DNA of 57,424 bases from a virus, in the IMG/VR virus record IMGVR_UViG_3300038825_001534, positions 1-57,424 of that record. The stretch is one strand, 5' to 3'. Shown here one piece after another: positions 1 through 7,472 of this stretch. Under the pieces are notes generated by a model. That model worked only from the letters and a program-made list of their open reading frames with translations. It searched no databases and was not told the DNA's origin. Positions within the stretch are counted from its first letter, which is position 1; every line of letters starts with the position of its first letter. A program made the position numbers and the translations under genes.

Positions 1-432
1 ATCTGTGCTTGTGCTACTAGAATGATATAACTTCGAATCAAAAATAACTATTCTATTTTCCTTACAATCTACAGGATCTTTATCTTTAAAATAAGTTTTT
101 CCATTAGTTGTTGACATATAAAATATTGCAGTCTTGGTATTGTCGTAGTCTATATGATAACCATGTTGGACACTTTTCTCTGTCTTAGTTAATAAATTAG
201 TTTTTATTTTAACTAAAGTTTTACACTTTAGTTTTTCTAAAAAAGGTAACATTAAATTGAAATAACCTGATAGAACTTTATCATTTTCATAAAAGGTATG
301 AACGAATTGACAATATCCATCACCTATTAAATTAACTCCATTATAAAAATACCAAGGAAATTCATTCCCACAAATTAATTCTTTTAATTGATTAAAATTT
401 TTTTGATCTAAGAATTGATCAATAATTTTCAT
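1..432 (-). CDS. 2OG-Fe(II) oxygenase, C-terminus cut by window edge
   Basis: An open frame of 144 codons runs from an ATG at 432 to the window edge without a stop, so the C-terminus is missing. The sequence shows a double-stranded beta-helix pattern. The iron-binding HID triad is at residues 93-95, followed by the strand TAIFYMSTTNGKTYF, and then FDSKLYHSSS carries the distal histidine at residue 137. The 2OG-binding arginine would lie beyond the edge. The family hydroxylates proteins or nucleotides using Fe(II) and 2-oxoglutarate, and phage versions usually have no known substrate. The start overlaps the stop of the upstream gene as ATGA, which indicates translational coupling. Confidence 0.75.
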   Translation of the reverse strand, partial: MKIIDQFLDQKNFNQLKELICGNEFPWYFYNGVNLIGDGYCQFVHTFYENDKVLSGYFNLMLPFLEKLKCKTLVKIKTNLLTKTEKSVQHGYHIDYDNTKTAIFYMSTTNGKTYFKDKDPVDCKENRIVIFDSKLYHSSSTSTD

Positions 433-1625
433 TCCCAATCACTCTCTACTTCGAATGTCATTTGATAGTCAAACCTTAATTCTTTTAAATATGGTTTAAT
501 CATATTCCAATGTTCTTTGGTAGGATAAGAGAAACAATTATCAGATCTTAACCAATGATCTATTGTAGTTTTTTTAATAATATCAGCAGCATACAAACTT
601 TTTTTATCTAAATTTTCTTTTAAATATTTTATAAATTTATCTTTAGGAGGTAGTTGAGGCCTTATTTTAAATTTTTCATCATATACATCTATTAAGTGCT
701 TATTGTTTTTTAAATGTTCCATGGCCACATCCATTGATAATGTTTTTTGTACCGGTTGTTTTGATTGAGATCTATTTAATTTTCCTCTTAAAATTTTGGC
801 TGCATACTTAAAACTATTATCCCCTTTATCCATTGCGGTCGGAGTCCGAAAAAACTTTTTTGATTGCAAGTCCGATGATTCTTGCACATTGTGGGACGAT
901 TGCGTTTCCGAGACTTTTGATTCTGTTGGATCTATCTTTGTCCAATTCTCTGGAAATCCCATTAGGAACTCCACAAAGGTCGGATTCAATTTGCCACCAG
1001 GTTCTATTGGTTGATTTACTTTGTTCACTACATCGTTCAACTTTGCTCCGAACTTCGTTCCAGTGCCAACCCTCGTTACACTCCAACCTGATGAATTCTG
1101 CTTCACTGTTTCTGGTGGTGCTACTACATCCATCTGACAACTTGCCGATGGTGTTGGATACATCTTTAGCCGATCTGCTGCTATCCGTTGACCCAGACTG
1201 TGTCCTCTCGTTTTTCCTATGGATGGTGGAACCGTGTTCAACGTGTCCTTCCAATCTCTTGCGTTCGGTGTTGGATACTGCCTTGAGTAATCCATTTGTT
1301 TTTGAGTGTCCAATAATCCAGACTCTGTTTCTTTGGTGCCAAGCACCGAAGCCTGAAGCTGGAATAAGGAAACATTGGACTTCGAAACCTTCACTTTCCA
1401 ACTCGTCTTGCACCTGTCTGAGTACCATGCCGTTTTGGAGGTTAATAAGGCCTTGCACATTCTCCCCAATAACGAATTCTGGTTTAATTTCTTTGATGAG
1501 TCTAAACATTTCTGGCCAGAGATATCTGTTGTCATTTGTACCTTTTTGTTTTCCTGCAACACTGAATGGTTGACATGGGAAACCTCCAGTAATGACATCT
1601 GCTTCGAATTCTTCTCCTTTGACAT
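429..1625 (-). CDS. Dcm-associated protein overprinted on the methyltransferase gene
   Basis: This 398-aa frame lies one base out of phase with the cytosine methyltransferase gene and shares about 800 bp with it (826-1625). It then continues alone for about 130 residues. It looks like a real family seen beside phage C5 methylases. Around residues 31-46 it has TTDISGQKC, followed by YSDRCKTSWKVKVSKSN, YPTPNARDWKD and GGKLNPTFVEFLMGFPENWT. The unshared C-terminus has a helix-turn-helix-like stretch, KKTTIDHWLRSDNCF. Function is unknown; a target-recognition or methylase-partner role is inference. The start is uncertain. ATG codons occur at 1625, 1598 and 1535, and the one at 1535 has an AAAGGT ribosome site about 5 nt upstream. 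Confidence 0.7.
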   Translation of the reverse strand: MSKEKNSKQMSLLEVSHVNHSVLQENKKVQMTTDISGQKCLDSSKKLNQNSLLGRMCKALLTSKTAWYSDRCKTSWKVKVSKSNVSLFQLQASVLGTKETESGLLDTQKQMDYSRQYPTPNARDWKDTLNTVPPSIGKTRGHSLGQRIAADRLKMYPTPSASCQMDVVAPPETVKQNSSGWSVTRVGTGTKFGAKLNDVVNKVNQPIEPGGKLNPTFVEFLMGFPENWTKIDPTESKVSETQSSHNVQESSDLQSKKFFRTPTAMDKGDNSFKYAAKILRGKLNRSQSKQPVQKTLSMDVAMEHLKNNKHLIDVYDEKFKIRPQLPPKDKFIKYLKENLDKKSLYAADIIKKTTIDHWLRSDNCFSYPTKEHWNMIKPYLKELRFDYQMTFEVESDWE

Positions 1626-1797
1626 CTCTTATATCTCCTTCTATTGGTACATCAGGAAAATTTTTTCGTAAAACTTTCTGACAAAATTTATCAAACTCAA
1701 CAAACTTAACTGTATCAAATATACCGGTAGAGTGAAGTCCTAAACTAAAGCCACCTATTCCACTAAATAAATCTAATACCTTAAGCTTATTGTTCAA
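826..1797 (-). CDS. dcm: DNA (cytosine-5-)-methyltransferase
   Basis: This 323-aa enzyme transfers a methyl group from SAM to cytosine C5 in DNA, probably to protect phage DNA from host restriction. Motif I is LDLFSGIGGFSLG at residues 8-20. The catalytic Pro-Cys is in GGFPCQPFSVAG with Cys75. The ENV motif is near residue 113. Motif VIII is HQRNRVWIIG, with His at the usual Gln position as in many Dcm proteins. Motif X is RIKSLGNAIVPQ near the C-terminus. The variable region between VIII and X (about 165-290) should hold target recognition. It starts at TTG, inside the end of the upstream small gene. Much of the gene also encodes a second protein in another frame. Confidence 0.92.
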   Translation of the reverse strand: MNNKLKVLDLFSGIGGFSLGLHSTGIFDTVKFVEFDKFCQKVLRKNFPDVPIEGDIRDVKGEEFEADVITGGFPCQPFSVAGKQKGTNDNRYLWPEMFRLIKEIKPEFVIGENVQGLINLQNGMVLRQVQDELESEGFEVQCFLIPASGFGAWHQRNRVWIIGHSKTNGLLKAVSNTERKRLEGHVEHGSTIHRKNERTQSGSTDSSRSAKDVSNTIGKLSDGCSSTTRNSEAEFIRLECNEGWHWNEVRSKVERCSEQSKSTNRTWWQIESDLCGVPNGISRELDKDRSNRIKSLGNAIVPQCARIIGLAIKKVFSDSDRNG

Positions 1798-1993
1798 CCT
1801 GATCTCTCATTTTAAGAAATTTCAATTTAGCTATTTTCAACATACGATCAAATAATGATTCTGCTTTTACTGTATGTATCTTATTTCTTAATTCACCATT
1901 AACATATAAAGTTACGTTATTGTGTTCTAGATCAAGCTCGATGGTAAAAAATTCTTTACCCTTTATTTTTTTTAGATCCATCATCGGCCCCAT
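1787..1993 (-). CDS. hypothetical protein, 68 aa
   Basis: I do not recognise this small protein. It has an N-terminal beta-rich half (FFTIELDLEHNNVTLYVNG) and a basic helical C-terminus. It overlaps the next upstream gene by 38 nt and the TTG start of the methyltransferase by 11 nt, so it sits in a coupled run. A second ATG four codons in (MMDL) could be the real start. It shows no membrane segment or cysteines. Confidence 0.55.
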   Translation of the reverse strand: MGPMMDLKKIKGKEFFTIELDLEHNNVTLYVNGELRNKIHTVKAESLFDRMLKIAKLKFLKMRDQVEQ

Positions 1994-2177
1994 TTAAAAG
2001 TTGAGTCCTATAAGTAGCATTAGGAATTTTTAATTTTCTAGCTCTATGGTCTACGTAATCATTAAGTATTTTTGATATCATAGCACCTGGAGCTCTATAC
2101 TTATCTTTACAAAGTCCTTTTAATAATTTGTAATCATTTATTCTTATTGCAACTGACTTCCAATCTTTTATGTTCAT
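1956..2177 (-). CDS. small basic protein, possible ribbon-helix-helix type
   Basis: The 73-aa protein begins with WKSVAIRINDYKLLKGLC and continues with a helical stretch, PGAMISKILNDYVDHRARKL. This is the strand plus two-helix order expected of ribbon-helix-helix DNA-binding proteins (Arc/MetJ/CopG). The assignment rests on the pattern only. It begins 3 nt before the end of the upstream gene, an ATGA-type overlap. A small regulator of the early genes is a reasonable guess. Confidence 0.6.
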   Translation of the reverse strand: MNIKDWKSVAIRINDYKLLKGLCKDKYRAPGAMISKILNDYVDHRARKLKIPNATYRTQLLNGADDGSKKNKG

Positions 2178-2440
2178 TGTTTCTCCTTTAAGTTTATTTC
2201 AGTTAAACGATTCATGGCATTTATAAAACTTTCATCTAATGGCAGTTTTACTTTAAAAATTTTTTTTTCTGAAGTAACTCCTCTTTCTCTAAAATAAATT
2301 CTGTTTTCGTCAACTTCAGAAATTCTAAAATATATAGAGGCTTCCTCATCAGTATGACTCATTAAACAAAGTTTTATCTCTTCATCTAAATCGTGAGAGT
2401 ATTGCTCTAATAATTTTTTTATTAATTCTCTTACTGTCAT
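2174..2440 (-). CDS. hypothetical protein, 88 aa (MTVRELIKKL type)
   Basis: The N-terminus MTVRELIKKLLEQYSHDLDE resembles a widespread small phage and bacterial protein that starts with a helix followed by alternating strands such as IYFRISEVDENRIYF. Function is unknown. It overlaps both neighbours by 4 nt, so it is part of a translationally coupled run of small genes downstream of the divergent region at 3119-3161. Confidence 0.6.
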   Translation of the reverse strand: MTVRELIKKLLEQYSHDLDEEIKLCLMSHTDEEASIYFRISEVDENRIYFRERGVTSEKKIFKVKLPLDESFINAMNRLTEINLKEKQ

Positions 2441-2874
2441 TTTATTTCCATGTCCTCTGTTAATACTAAAACATCTTCCAATTCCTTAACACCTAATGAC
2501 TCAAGAGCTTTTTTTAATTTAATATTTTCTTCTCTTGTTTTTTTTAAAGTCTCTGTAAGTTTATCTATATTAGAACACAAGCGATCAACTACCTCTTTTA
2601 ATTTTCCTAATGAATCTAAATTTCCCTCTGGTTGTTCTCCTATAGGTGGACTTATAGAATCATTATAATTTATAGAAGAATATGTTGGAGTAACATTAGG
2701 ACCTTGTGTTGTTGGTGTTACATTACGTGACTGACTTGTAGTACCATTTCTTAATATTTCACTCAACTTATACGATGAAGTATAACTTGGACTTACTGCA
2801 TTTTCATCTATTTCAATATAAGTTTTTCCATCTTTATTTATTGTTTCCATTTTTATCCTCTTCTGTTGGTTCAT
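2437..2874 (-). CDS. hypothetical coiled-coil protein, 145 aa
   Basis: The middle of the protein (about 35-85) is rich in Ser, Thr, Pro and Asn and is probably disordered. Residues 88-130 form a charged heptad-like coiled coil (LGKLKEVVDRLCSNIDKL and following), consistent with oligomerisation. An internal ATG at 2850 (METINKDGKTYIEID) may be the true start, because it would shorten the 41-nt overlap with the upstream gene. I do not recognise a family. Confidence 0.55.
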   Translation of the reverse strand: MNQQKRIKMETINKDGKTYIEIDENAVSPSYTSSYKLSEILRNGTTSQSRNVTPTTQGPNVTPTYSSINYNDSISPPIGEQPEGNLDSLGKLKEVVDRLCSNIDKLTETLKKTREENIKLKKALESLGVKELEDVLVLTEDMEIK

Positions 2875-3118
2875 TTAATCGACACTCTAGTTCATCTTCT
2901 ACTAAATATGTCGCAACTGTTTTTGTAAATGGATAATGTTTTCTATTTATTTTATCTATAAAATGTATCTCTGCTATAGAGTCTACATACATATCCATAT
3001 GGAGTGAATCTTCAATTGGACTTCCATCAAAATCATGTGAGGGAATTAGCCCCAATTGTTCATCGACTTGTGTCATGATACTATCAAATACCTGACTTTT
3101 ACTTTTTTTATTTTTCAT
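2834..3118 (-). CDS. hypothetical acidic protein, 94 aa
   Basis: This is the first minus-strand gene left of the short divergent gap at 3119-3161. It has a basic N-terminus (MKNKKSKSQVF) and an acidic remainder with an asparagine/lysine tail. No known domain is visible. Its position makes it the promoter-proximal gene of the small-protein run that leads to the methyltransferase. Confidence 0.55.
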   Translation of the reverse strand: MKNKKSKSQVFDSIMTQVDEQLGLIPSHDFDGSPIEDSLHMDMYVDSIAEIHFIDKINRKHYPFTKTVATYLVEDELECRLNEPTEEDKNGNNK

Positions 3119-3161
3119 GAAATCTTAAATACATGGGATAAGAAGGAAAGTCAAATAAATT

Positions 3162-3374
3162 ATGAAATATATTTTAATATTAACATTGTGTTCTTTAGTG
3201 GATAAAACATGCACAGATCCTCATGTTTTTCACACAGATTTTAACAATTTGTACGAGTGTCAATTAAATGGTTATGCACAATCTATGCACAAAGTACAAA
3301 AAATAGGTAGTGATACTATAAATAAACATGGTATATATGTTAAGTTTGCATGTAGTGAAGTAGAAACAATATGA
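3162..3374 (+). CDS. short exported-type cysteine protein, 70 aa
   Basis: First gene of a rare plus-strand island. The N-terminus MKYILILTLCSLV is a short hydrophobic signal-like segment, followed by CTDPHVFHTDFNNLYEC, a Cys/Trp-Tyr style pattern, and a C-terminal YVKFACSEVETI. Similar small proteins with a hydrophobic start and three or four cysteines recur in marine phages with unknown function. A purine-rich AAGGAAAG lies about 10 nt upstream of the ATG. Its stop overlaps the next ATG. Periplasmic location is inferred. Confidence 0.65.
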   Translation: MKYILILTLCSLVDKTCTDPHVFHTDFNNLYECQLNGYAQSMHKVQKIGSDTINKHGIYVKFACSEVETI

Positions 3375-3631
3375 TAATAAAATTTATTTTATTAGGTTCA
3401 ATGTGTTGGAATTTTCCTGATGTTGGGACTCAGTGCACACAATATCTTATTAATGATATTAAAGACTCCACTATATGTAGAGATATAGCCCTTGAGAGAG
3501 GTAGAACCTCTAAAGACAAAATCGTTGAATTAGGTGGTTTTATGGACCATTATAGTGCTCATTGTATGGCCATTGACTCAGAGGGGTATAATGTTGACCA
3601 ATCATTCGAAATATCTTATAATATCTTATGA
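3371..3631 (+). CDS. short exported-type cysteine protein, 86 aa
   Basis: The protein has a hydrophobic N-terminus (MIIKFILLGSMCW) and four cysteines, at CW, QCTQY, TICRD and HCMAI. The ending is hydrophobic. It resembles the preceding gene in architecture, so the two may be diverged relatives. It is coupled by ATGA to both neighbours. An extracytoplasmic role is plausible; the function is unknown. Confidence 0.6.
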   Translation: MIIKFILLGSMCWNFPDVGTQCTQYLINDIKDSTICRDIALERGRTSKDKIVELGGFMDHYSAHCMAIDSEGYNVDQSFEISYNIL

Positions 3632-3855
3632 CAGCTTATCGTATTAGAGCTTGTATGGGAGGACAGCAATTAGACCATGTAGTCGAAGCTGACACAAGCA
3701 ATGAAGCGATTTTAAGACTGTCTGAACAAGTGAGCCAGGGTACTGTTGAAATAACTGATGATGGTTTCACAGGTAACTCTAGGATTCACATAACTTATGA
3801 GGATCTCGATGAGTCCAGAAAAGATAAAGTTGTTGAAGGAATTAAAACAACTTGA
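3628..3855 (+). CDS. hypothetical protein, 75 aa
   Basis: This small acidic cytoplasmic-type protein starts MTAYRIRACMGGQQLDH and has no hydrophobic segment. It reads as a compact beta-alpha fold, but I do not recognise it. It is coupled upstream by ATGA and overlaps the next gene by roughly 50 nt. Confidence 0.5.
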   Translation: MTAYRIRACMGGQQLDHVVEADTSNEAILRLSEQVSQGTVEITDDGFTGNSRIHITYEDLDESRKDKVVEGIKTT

Positions 3856-3991
3856 AAATAAGTGGTCAACTGATTTTTTAGATCATGGTCTATGCACAGT
3901 TGAAATGCTTAAAACAGAACGTGATATTCGATCTAAAAGAAATGAGATTAAATATCAAGATGTACAAGAAAATTTAGCTGCAGCAGGTTAA
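3809..3991 (+). CDS. hypothetical helical protein, 60 aa
   Basis: I chose the ATG at 3809 (MSPEKIKLLKEL) over the one at 3797 because AGGA lies about 6 nt upstream of it. The product is almost entirely helical, with charged heptads (LKELKQLENKW), and is probably a small coiled-coil protein. It ends tail-to-tail against the homing-endonuclease gene, overlapping it by 4 nt. Function unknown. Confidence 0.5.
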   Translation: MSPEKIKLLKELKQLENKWSTDFLDHGLCTVEMLKTERDIRSKRNEIKYQDVQENLAAAG

Positions 3992-4419
3992 TTTTTCTTT
4001 AGTTTCATAAAAGGAAACTTTTTACCTAGGCTATCTGTCGGCTTTTTAAACTCATAATGATTTATTATTTTTAATAATTTTTCCCTTTTACTTACTGAAT
4101 ACGGAATAAAAAGTTTTGCTAATGCTAACGCTTTTTGATGTGAACACCTCCATCTCCATTGATCTTTTTTATTTAAAGATCCTTTAGCTTTACCTTTAAA
4201 ATGTATAGATCCTGTTTGAACAATATCATAAAAGTTCTTAATACAATCTAAATCTGTCATTGCAATTTCCATGGCAACGTTCCATTTTAAATAAACCTTA
4301 CCGTTTGGTTTTTTACATTTATATTGTGCGTAATTTATATTACCCTCTCCATCAAATAGTCCTGCTGCGTATCCTATTAAATCTTGATTATTGTGTGGTA
4401 TATTTTTTTTATTTAGCAT
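3988..4419 (-). CDS. LAGLIDADG-type homing endonuclease, single motif
   Basis: The sequence LIGYAAGLFDGEGNINY is a clear LAGLIDADG dodecapeptide with the acidic residue that normally binds the catalytic metal. There is only one copy, so the protein (143 aa from the ATG at 4419) would act as a homodimer. The rest is basic, with a WRWRCSHQKALALAKLF segment typical of these folds. It begins inside the last codons of the DNA polymerase gene (11-nt overlap). This suggests a free-standing homing endonuclease that uses the polymerase gene neighbourhood as its site. A GTG start at 4455 is possible. Confidence 0.75.
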   Translation of the reverse strand: MLNKKNIPHNNQDLIGYAAGLFDGEGNINYAQYKCKKPNGKVYLKWNVAMEIAMTDLDCIKNFYDIVQTGSIHFKGKAKGSLNKKDQWRWRCSHQKALALAKLFIPYSVSKREKLLKIINHYEFKKPTDSLGKKFPFMKLKKN

Positions 4420-6283
4420 CTCCCCAACTTTCTCCAAGTCCGTATTCAACAACACTTGGTACTTTAAATTGAATTGTATCTTGCATTATTTTTTTTATTT
4501 GTTTTGCATGCTCTTCATCTCTTACATTAAAACAAAGTTCATCATGAATTTGAAGTATTGGTAAGTGGCCTTCATTATAACAATCTAACATCGATTGTTT
4601 TGTTTGATCAGCTGATGATCCTTGAATTAATCTGTTTAAAGCTTTATATGTATAAGCCCTTTTAATATTATCTTTTCCATATTTAGCTACAGCGTCTTCA
4701 TATTTTTCTGCAACATGTAAACCAAAATCTCTTGTTTCCCATAAATCAAATCTACACTTTCTGCCTTTTTTTGTTCTTATTACTCCTTTTTCATCGGCTG
4801 CATATTTACATCTATCGGATAATTTTTTTACAAAAGGTACCTTTTTATTATATTTAATTATTAATTCATTCGCCTCATCTTTGGTTACCCCTAAAGAAAT
4901 TGCTAATTTAGCTTTACCCATACCATACATTAGACCTAAACCAATTGTTTTTGCTTGAGTTCTTTCTATACCTACTAAATCTGCAACGGTTTGGTGAAAG
5001 TCTGCACTAGCATTTTGATAAGCCTCAACCAATTCATTTGACCCCTCATACCCATCTCCTATTGATGCTGCATAATGAACAGTCATGCGAGGTTCTTGTT
5101 GAGAGTAATCAAAACTACCCCACTTATATCCTTCCTCTGGTATAAATAGACTTCTAATCTTTGGGCCAAAATCCTTATTTCTTGCAGGGATTTGTTGAAG
5201 ATTAGGATTACTCATACTAAGTCTGCCTGATACAGTGCCTCCATTATCTCCTCTTAATTGATTGATTTCTCCATGAATTCTACCGTTCACTTGGTACTTC
5301 ATGATTGATGATAAAAAAGTTCCGTGAAATTTATTAATCTCTCTTGCACTCACTATTAATTGTGCTATTTTGTTTTTATTATTAATTAACCAATTTTGAG
5401 TGAAGGAAGGCTCTTTTGTTTTTTCGGTACGTGGATATTCTAACTTCAACTTGTCAAAAGCTTTGGCAATCTGGCGGGGTGCCCAAATATCTATTTCTAA
5501 TCCTGTTTCTTTCTGTATATCCTGTAGTATTACTTTTTCTTGGAGCTTCATTTCTTTTTGTAGTGCTTCAGCTTTTTCCACTTGCACTCTCACACCTCGT
5601 TGACGCATCTTTATTAGTATCGGAAGCAATTGCTGCTCCATTTCCCAAACAGTAGTTAAACTTTGTGTTGCAATTTCTTGTTTAAATCTTTGCCATAATT
5701 TTAAAGTTAATTCTGCATCTTGCTCAGCATAATACCCAACATGTTCTGCAGGCAGTTTCCACATCTCTGCTTTAGGGTCTATACCATGAGCTGCTGCAGC
5801 TTCTCTTAATTCTGTTTCCGCTTTTATTTCATTAAGATAGTCTACTGATAGTGCGTTTAAAGAATAAGAAAATCTGTTTTCATCAATGAGTGCAGCTGCA
5901 ATCATTGTATCAACTATAGGTCCGTGTACCGTGATTCCGGAAGCTTGAAGCCATCCAACATCGTACTGTGCGTTATGAAATATTTTAGTTGAGGGTAAAG
6001 CACATACATCTTTCATATATTTTTTCACTTGCTCTGGTATCATGTTTCCACCACCTAGATGACCAAAAGGAAAATATCCTTTCCAACCTTCTACTGCTAC
6101 TGCGAATCCCACTATCTGTCCTTTACCTAATGCCCAACCAGCTCCTAATCTTTCATTTATGCCATCATCTCTAGTTTCTAAATCTATAGCTATTTCTTTA
6201 TATCCAGATAAATCTTTATATTCACTTGGAGTATTCCACATAGATTTTTTAAAAGTTAAAGTTAGTTGAAGGCCGTTACTCAT
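4409..6283 (-). CDS. polA: family A DNA polymerase with 3'-5' exonuclease
   Basis: A 624-aa replicative polymerase. The proofreading domain has exo I IDLET at about 33-37, exo II HNAQYD at 103-108 and exo III YAEQD at 185-189. The polymerase domain has motif A FDYSQQEPR with Asp392, the O-helix RTQAKTIGLGLMYG at 441-454 with Lys445, and motif C QIHDEL at 577-582. The residue at the Escherichia coli Phe762 position is Leu449. Known work on PolA links this position to speed, fidelity and nucleotide discrimination. The 5'-3' exonuclease domain is absent, as is usual in phages. No CXXCXGXG DnaJ-type insertion is present. Confidence 0.96.
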   Translation of the reverse strand: MSNGLQLTLTFKKSMWNTPSEYKDLSGYKEIAIDLETRDDGINERLGAGWALGKGQIVGFAVAVEGWKGYFPFGHLGGGNMIPEQVKKYMKDVCALPSTKIFHNAQYDVGWLQASGITVHGPIVDTMIAAALIDENRFSYSLNALSVDYLNEIKAETELREAAAAHGIDPKAEMWKLPAEHVGYYAEQDAELTLKLWQRFKQEIATQSLTTVWEMEQQLLPILIKMRQRGVRVQVEKAEALQKEMKLQEKVILQDIQKETGLEIDIWAPRQIAKAFDKLKLEYPRTEKTKEPSFTQNWLINNKNKIAQLIVSAREINKFHGTFLSSIMKYQVNGRIHGEINQLRGDNGGTVSGRLSMSNPNLQQIPARNKDFGPKIRSLFIPEEGYKWGSFDYSQQEPRMTVHYAASIGDGYEGSNELVEAYQNASADFHQTVADLVGIERTQAKTIGLGLMYGMGKAKLAISLGVTKDEANELIIKYNKKVPFVKKLSDRCKYAADEKGVIRTKKGRKCRFDLWETRDFGLHVAEKYEDAVAKYGKDNIKRAYTYKALNRLIQGSSADQTKQSMLDCYNEGHLPILQIHDELCFNVRDEEHAKQIKKIMQDTIQFKVPSVVEYGLGESWGDAK

Positions 6284-6863
6284 GTTTTAAAAAAATATTT
6301 CCTGAAAAGGTTATACGATAATCATCACTAGAAAAAAAGGGATAAACTAAATGATTTAAGTTTGAAAAAAACATTAATCCTTTGCCTTCCCAACTTTGGT
6401 CAATAAAAAACTCCCGAGTTTTTATTGGTTCTTTAAAGTTAGTTGATAAATAAAAAAATTGTAATACACCAGAAAGATTTTTCTCAGCAACAACTCCTGG
6501 ACTTACTTTGTGTTCATCAGACATTCGGAATGGTATTTTTCCAAATATTATAAAACTTATTATACCTGAGTGATTATGGAATGGATTAAATTCATATTTC
6601 TTTTGATAGTTTACCCAAAGTTCTTTTAATTTAAGTGAAGTGGGATTTGTAAGTATATTTAACTTTTGAACTGCATCATTTAACTCACGACTATTTTTTA
6701 ATTGTTCTATTAAAAAATCCTCTAATAAATAAGTATATTTATCTAATGAAATTTGTTTTCTTATGTTACCTGCAAGTTCTTCATTTATAAGTTTTTTTTC
6801 AACTTCAGCAACAGAGATCAGCTCGCTTAATTTTTTTTCAGGCAAATCAAAAACGTATATCAT
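6276..6863 (-). CDS. putative 2OG-Fe(II) oxygenase, variant metal site
   Basis: The C-terminal half shows the phage oxygenase pattern. FNPFHNHSGIISFIIF lies at about 92-107 and NHLVYPF with His171 lies near the end, followed by YRITFSGNI with Arg183. The nearby relative (6876-7472) has HEHEGD at the first site. Here the equivalent acidic residue is isoleucine, so iron binding may be altered. The gene overlaps the start of polA by 8 nt and is probably co-expressed with it. Substrate unknown. Confidence 0.65.
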   Translation of the reverse strand: MIYVFDLPEKKLSELISVAEVEKKLINEELAGNIRKQISLDKYTYLLEDFLIEQLKNSRELNDAVQKLNILTNPTSLKLKELWVNYQKKYEFNPFHNHSGIISFIIFGKIPFRMSDEHKVSPGVVAEKNLSGVLQFFYLSTNFKEPIKTREFFIDQSWEGKGLMFFSNLNHLVYPFFSSDDYRITFSGNIFLKHE

Positions 6864-6875
6864 TTTTTATAAAAA

Positions 6876-7472
6876 TTAAGTTGATGGGTCATTAATAAAC
6901 TCGATGTTATATGCTATTGATACTCTTTCAATATCACTTTTGAATGGAAAAACATAGTGAATTAATTTAGAGGGAAAAATAAACATGTCACCTCTTTTTG
7001 GAAAAAAAGTATATTGTTTTATAAAAAAATTTGGAACTGAGCAATTGCTCATAAAACATATAGCTCCAGGGCCATCGCTTTTTATTAATTTATCTTTATG
7101 TTTTTTATATTCTTCTTCTAATTCTATAGGTATATCTAGATATAAAACACTAGAAAAATCACCTTCATGTTCATGTGGTGGATTGAACTCTCCCTTTTTC
7201 ATAAAATTAACCCAAGCATTAGGAATTTTTAAATTATATTTTTCTCTGCTATAGTAGTGTTTAAAGCATTCTAAAAATTGATTTAAACTTTTATTTAAAT
7301 ATTTTTGTAAAAATTCACTATTAATTTTATATTCATTATCTATATGTCCTGCTAATTCTTTTTTAAAATCTAAATTTTTATCAATAATACACAAATCTTT
7401 TATTTGATTTAAGGTAGAATCCTCTATTTGAGTATGAAACAGTAATGGTCCCCAATGATAAACTTTAGTCAT
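6876..7472 (-). CDS. putative 2OG-Fe(II) oxygenase
   Basis: A 198-aa protein of the phage TIGR02466-like oxygenase type. NPPHEHEGDFSSVLYLDIP at about 98-116 holds candidate iron ligands His100, His102 and Asp105. IHYVFPF carries the distal His172, and the 2OG-binding arginine is probably in ERVSIAYN (Arg183). It is a tandem relative of the next gene and overlaps the zinc-ribbon gene by 4 nt. Hydroxylation of a protein or a nucleotide is the family reaction. The target cannot be read from sequence. Confidence 0.7.
   Translation of the reverse strand: MTKVYHWGPLLFHTQIEDSTLNQIKDLCIIDKNLDFKKELAGHIDNEYKINSEFLQKYLNKSLNQFLECFKHYYSREKYNLKIPNAWVNFMKKGEFNPPHEHEGDFSSVLYLDIPIELEEEYKKHKDKLIKSDGPGAICFMSNCSVPNFFIKQYTFFPKRGDMFIFPSKLIHYVFPFKSDIERVSIAYNIEFINDPST

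Noticed and set aside
833-1573. Long plus-strand frames of 246 aa and shorter opposite the methylase
   Set aside because: They mirror the methylase on the other strand, lack any recognisable motif, and have no ribosome site or neighbours on that strand.
4409-6283. DnaJ-type zinc insertion in PolA as in some marine phages
   Set aside because: No CXXCXGXG repeats are present; the polymerase has a continuous proofreading and polymerase domain.
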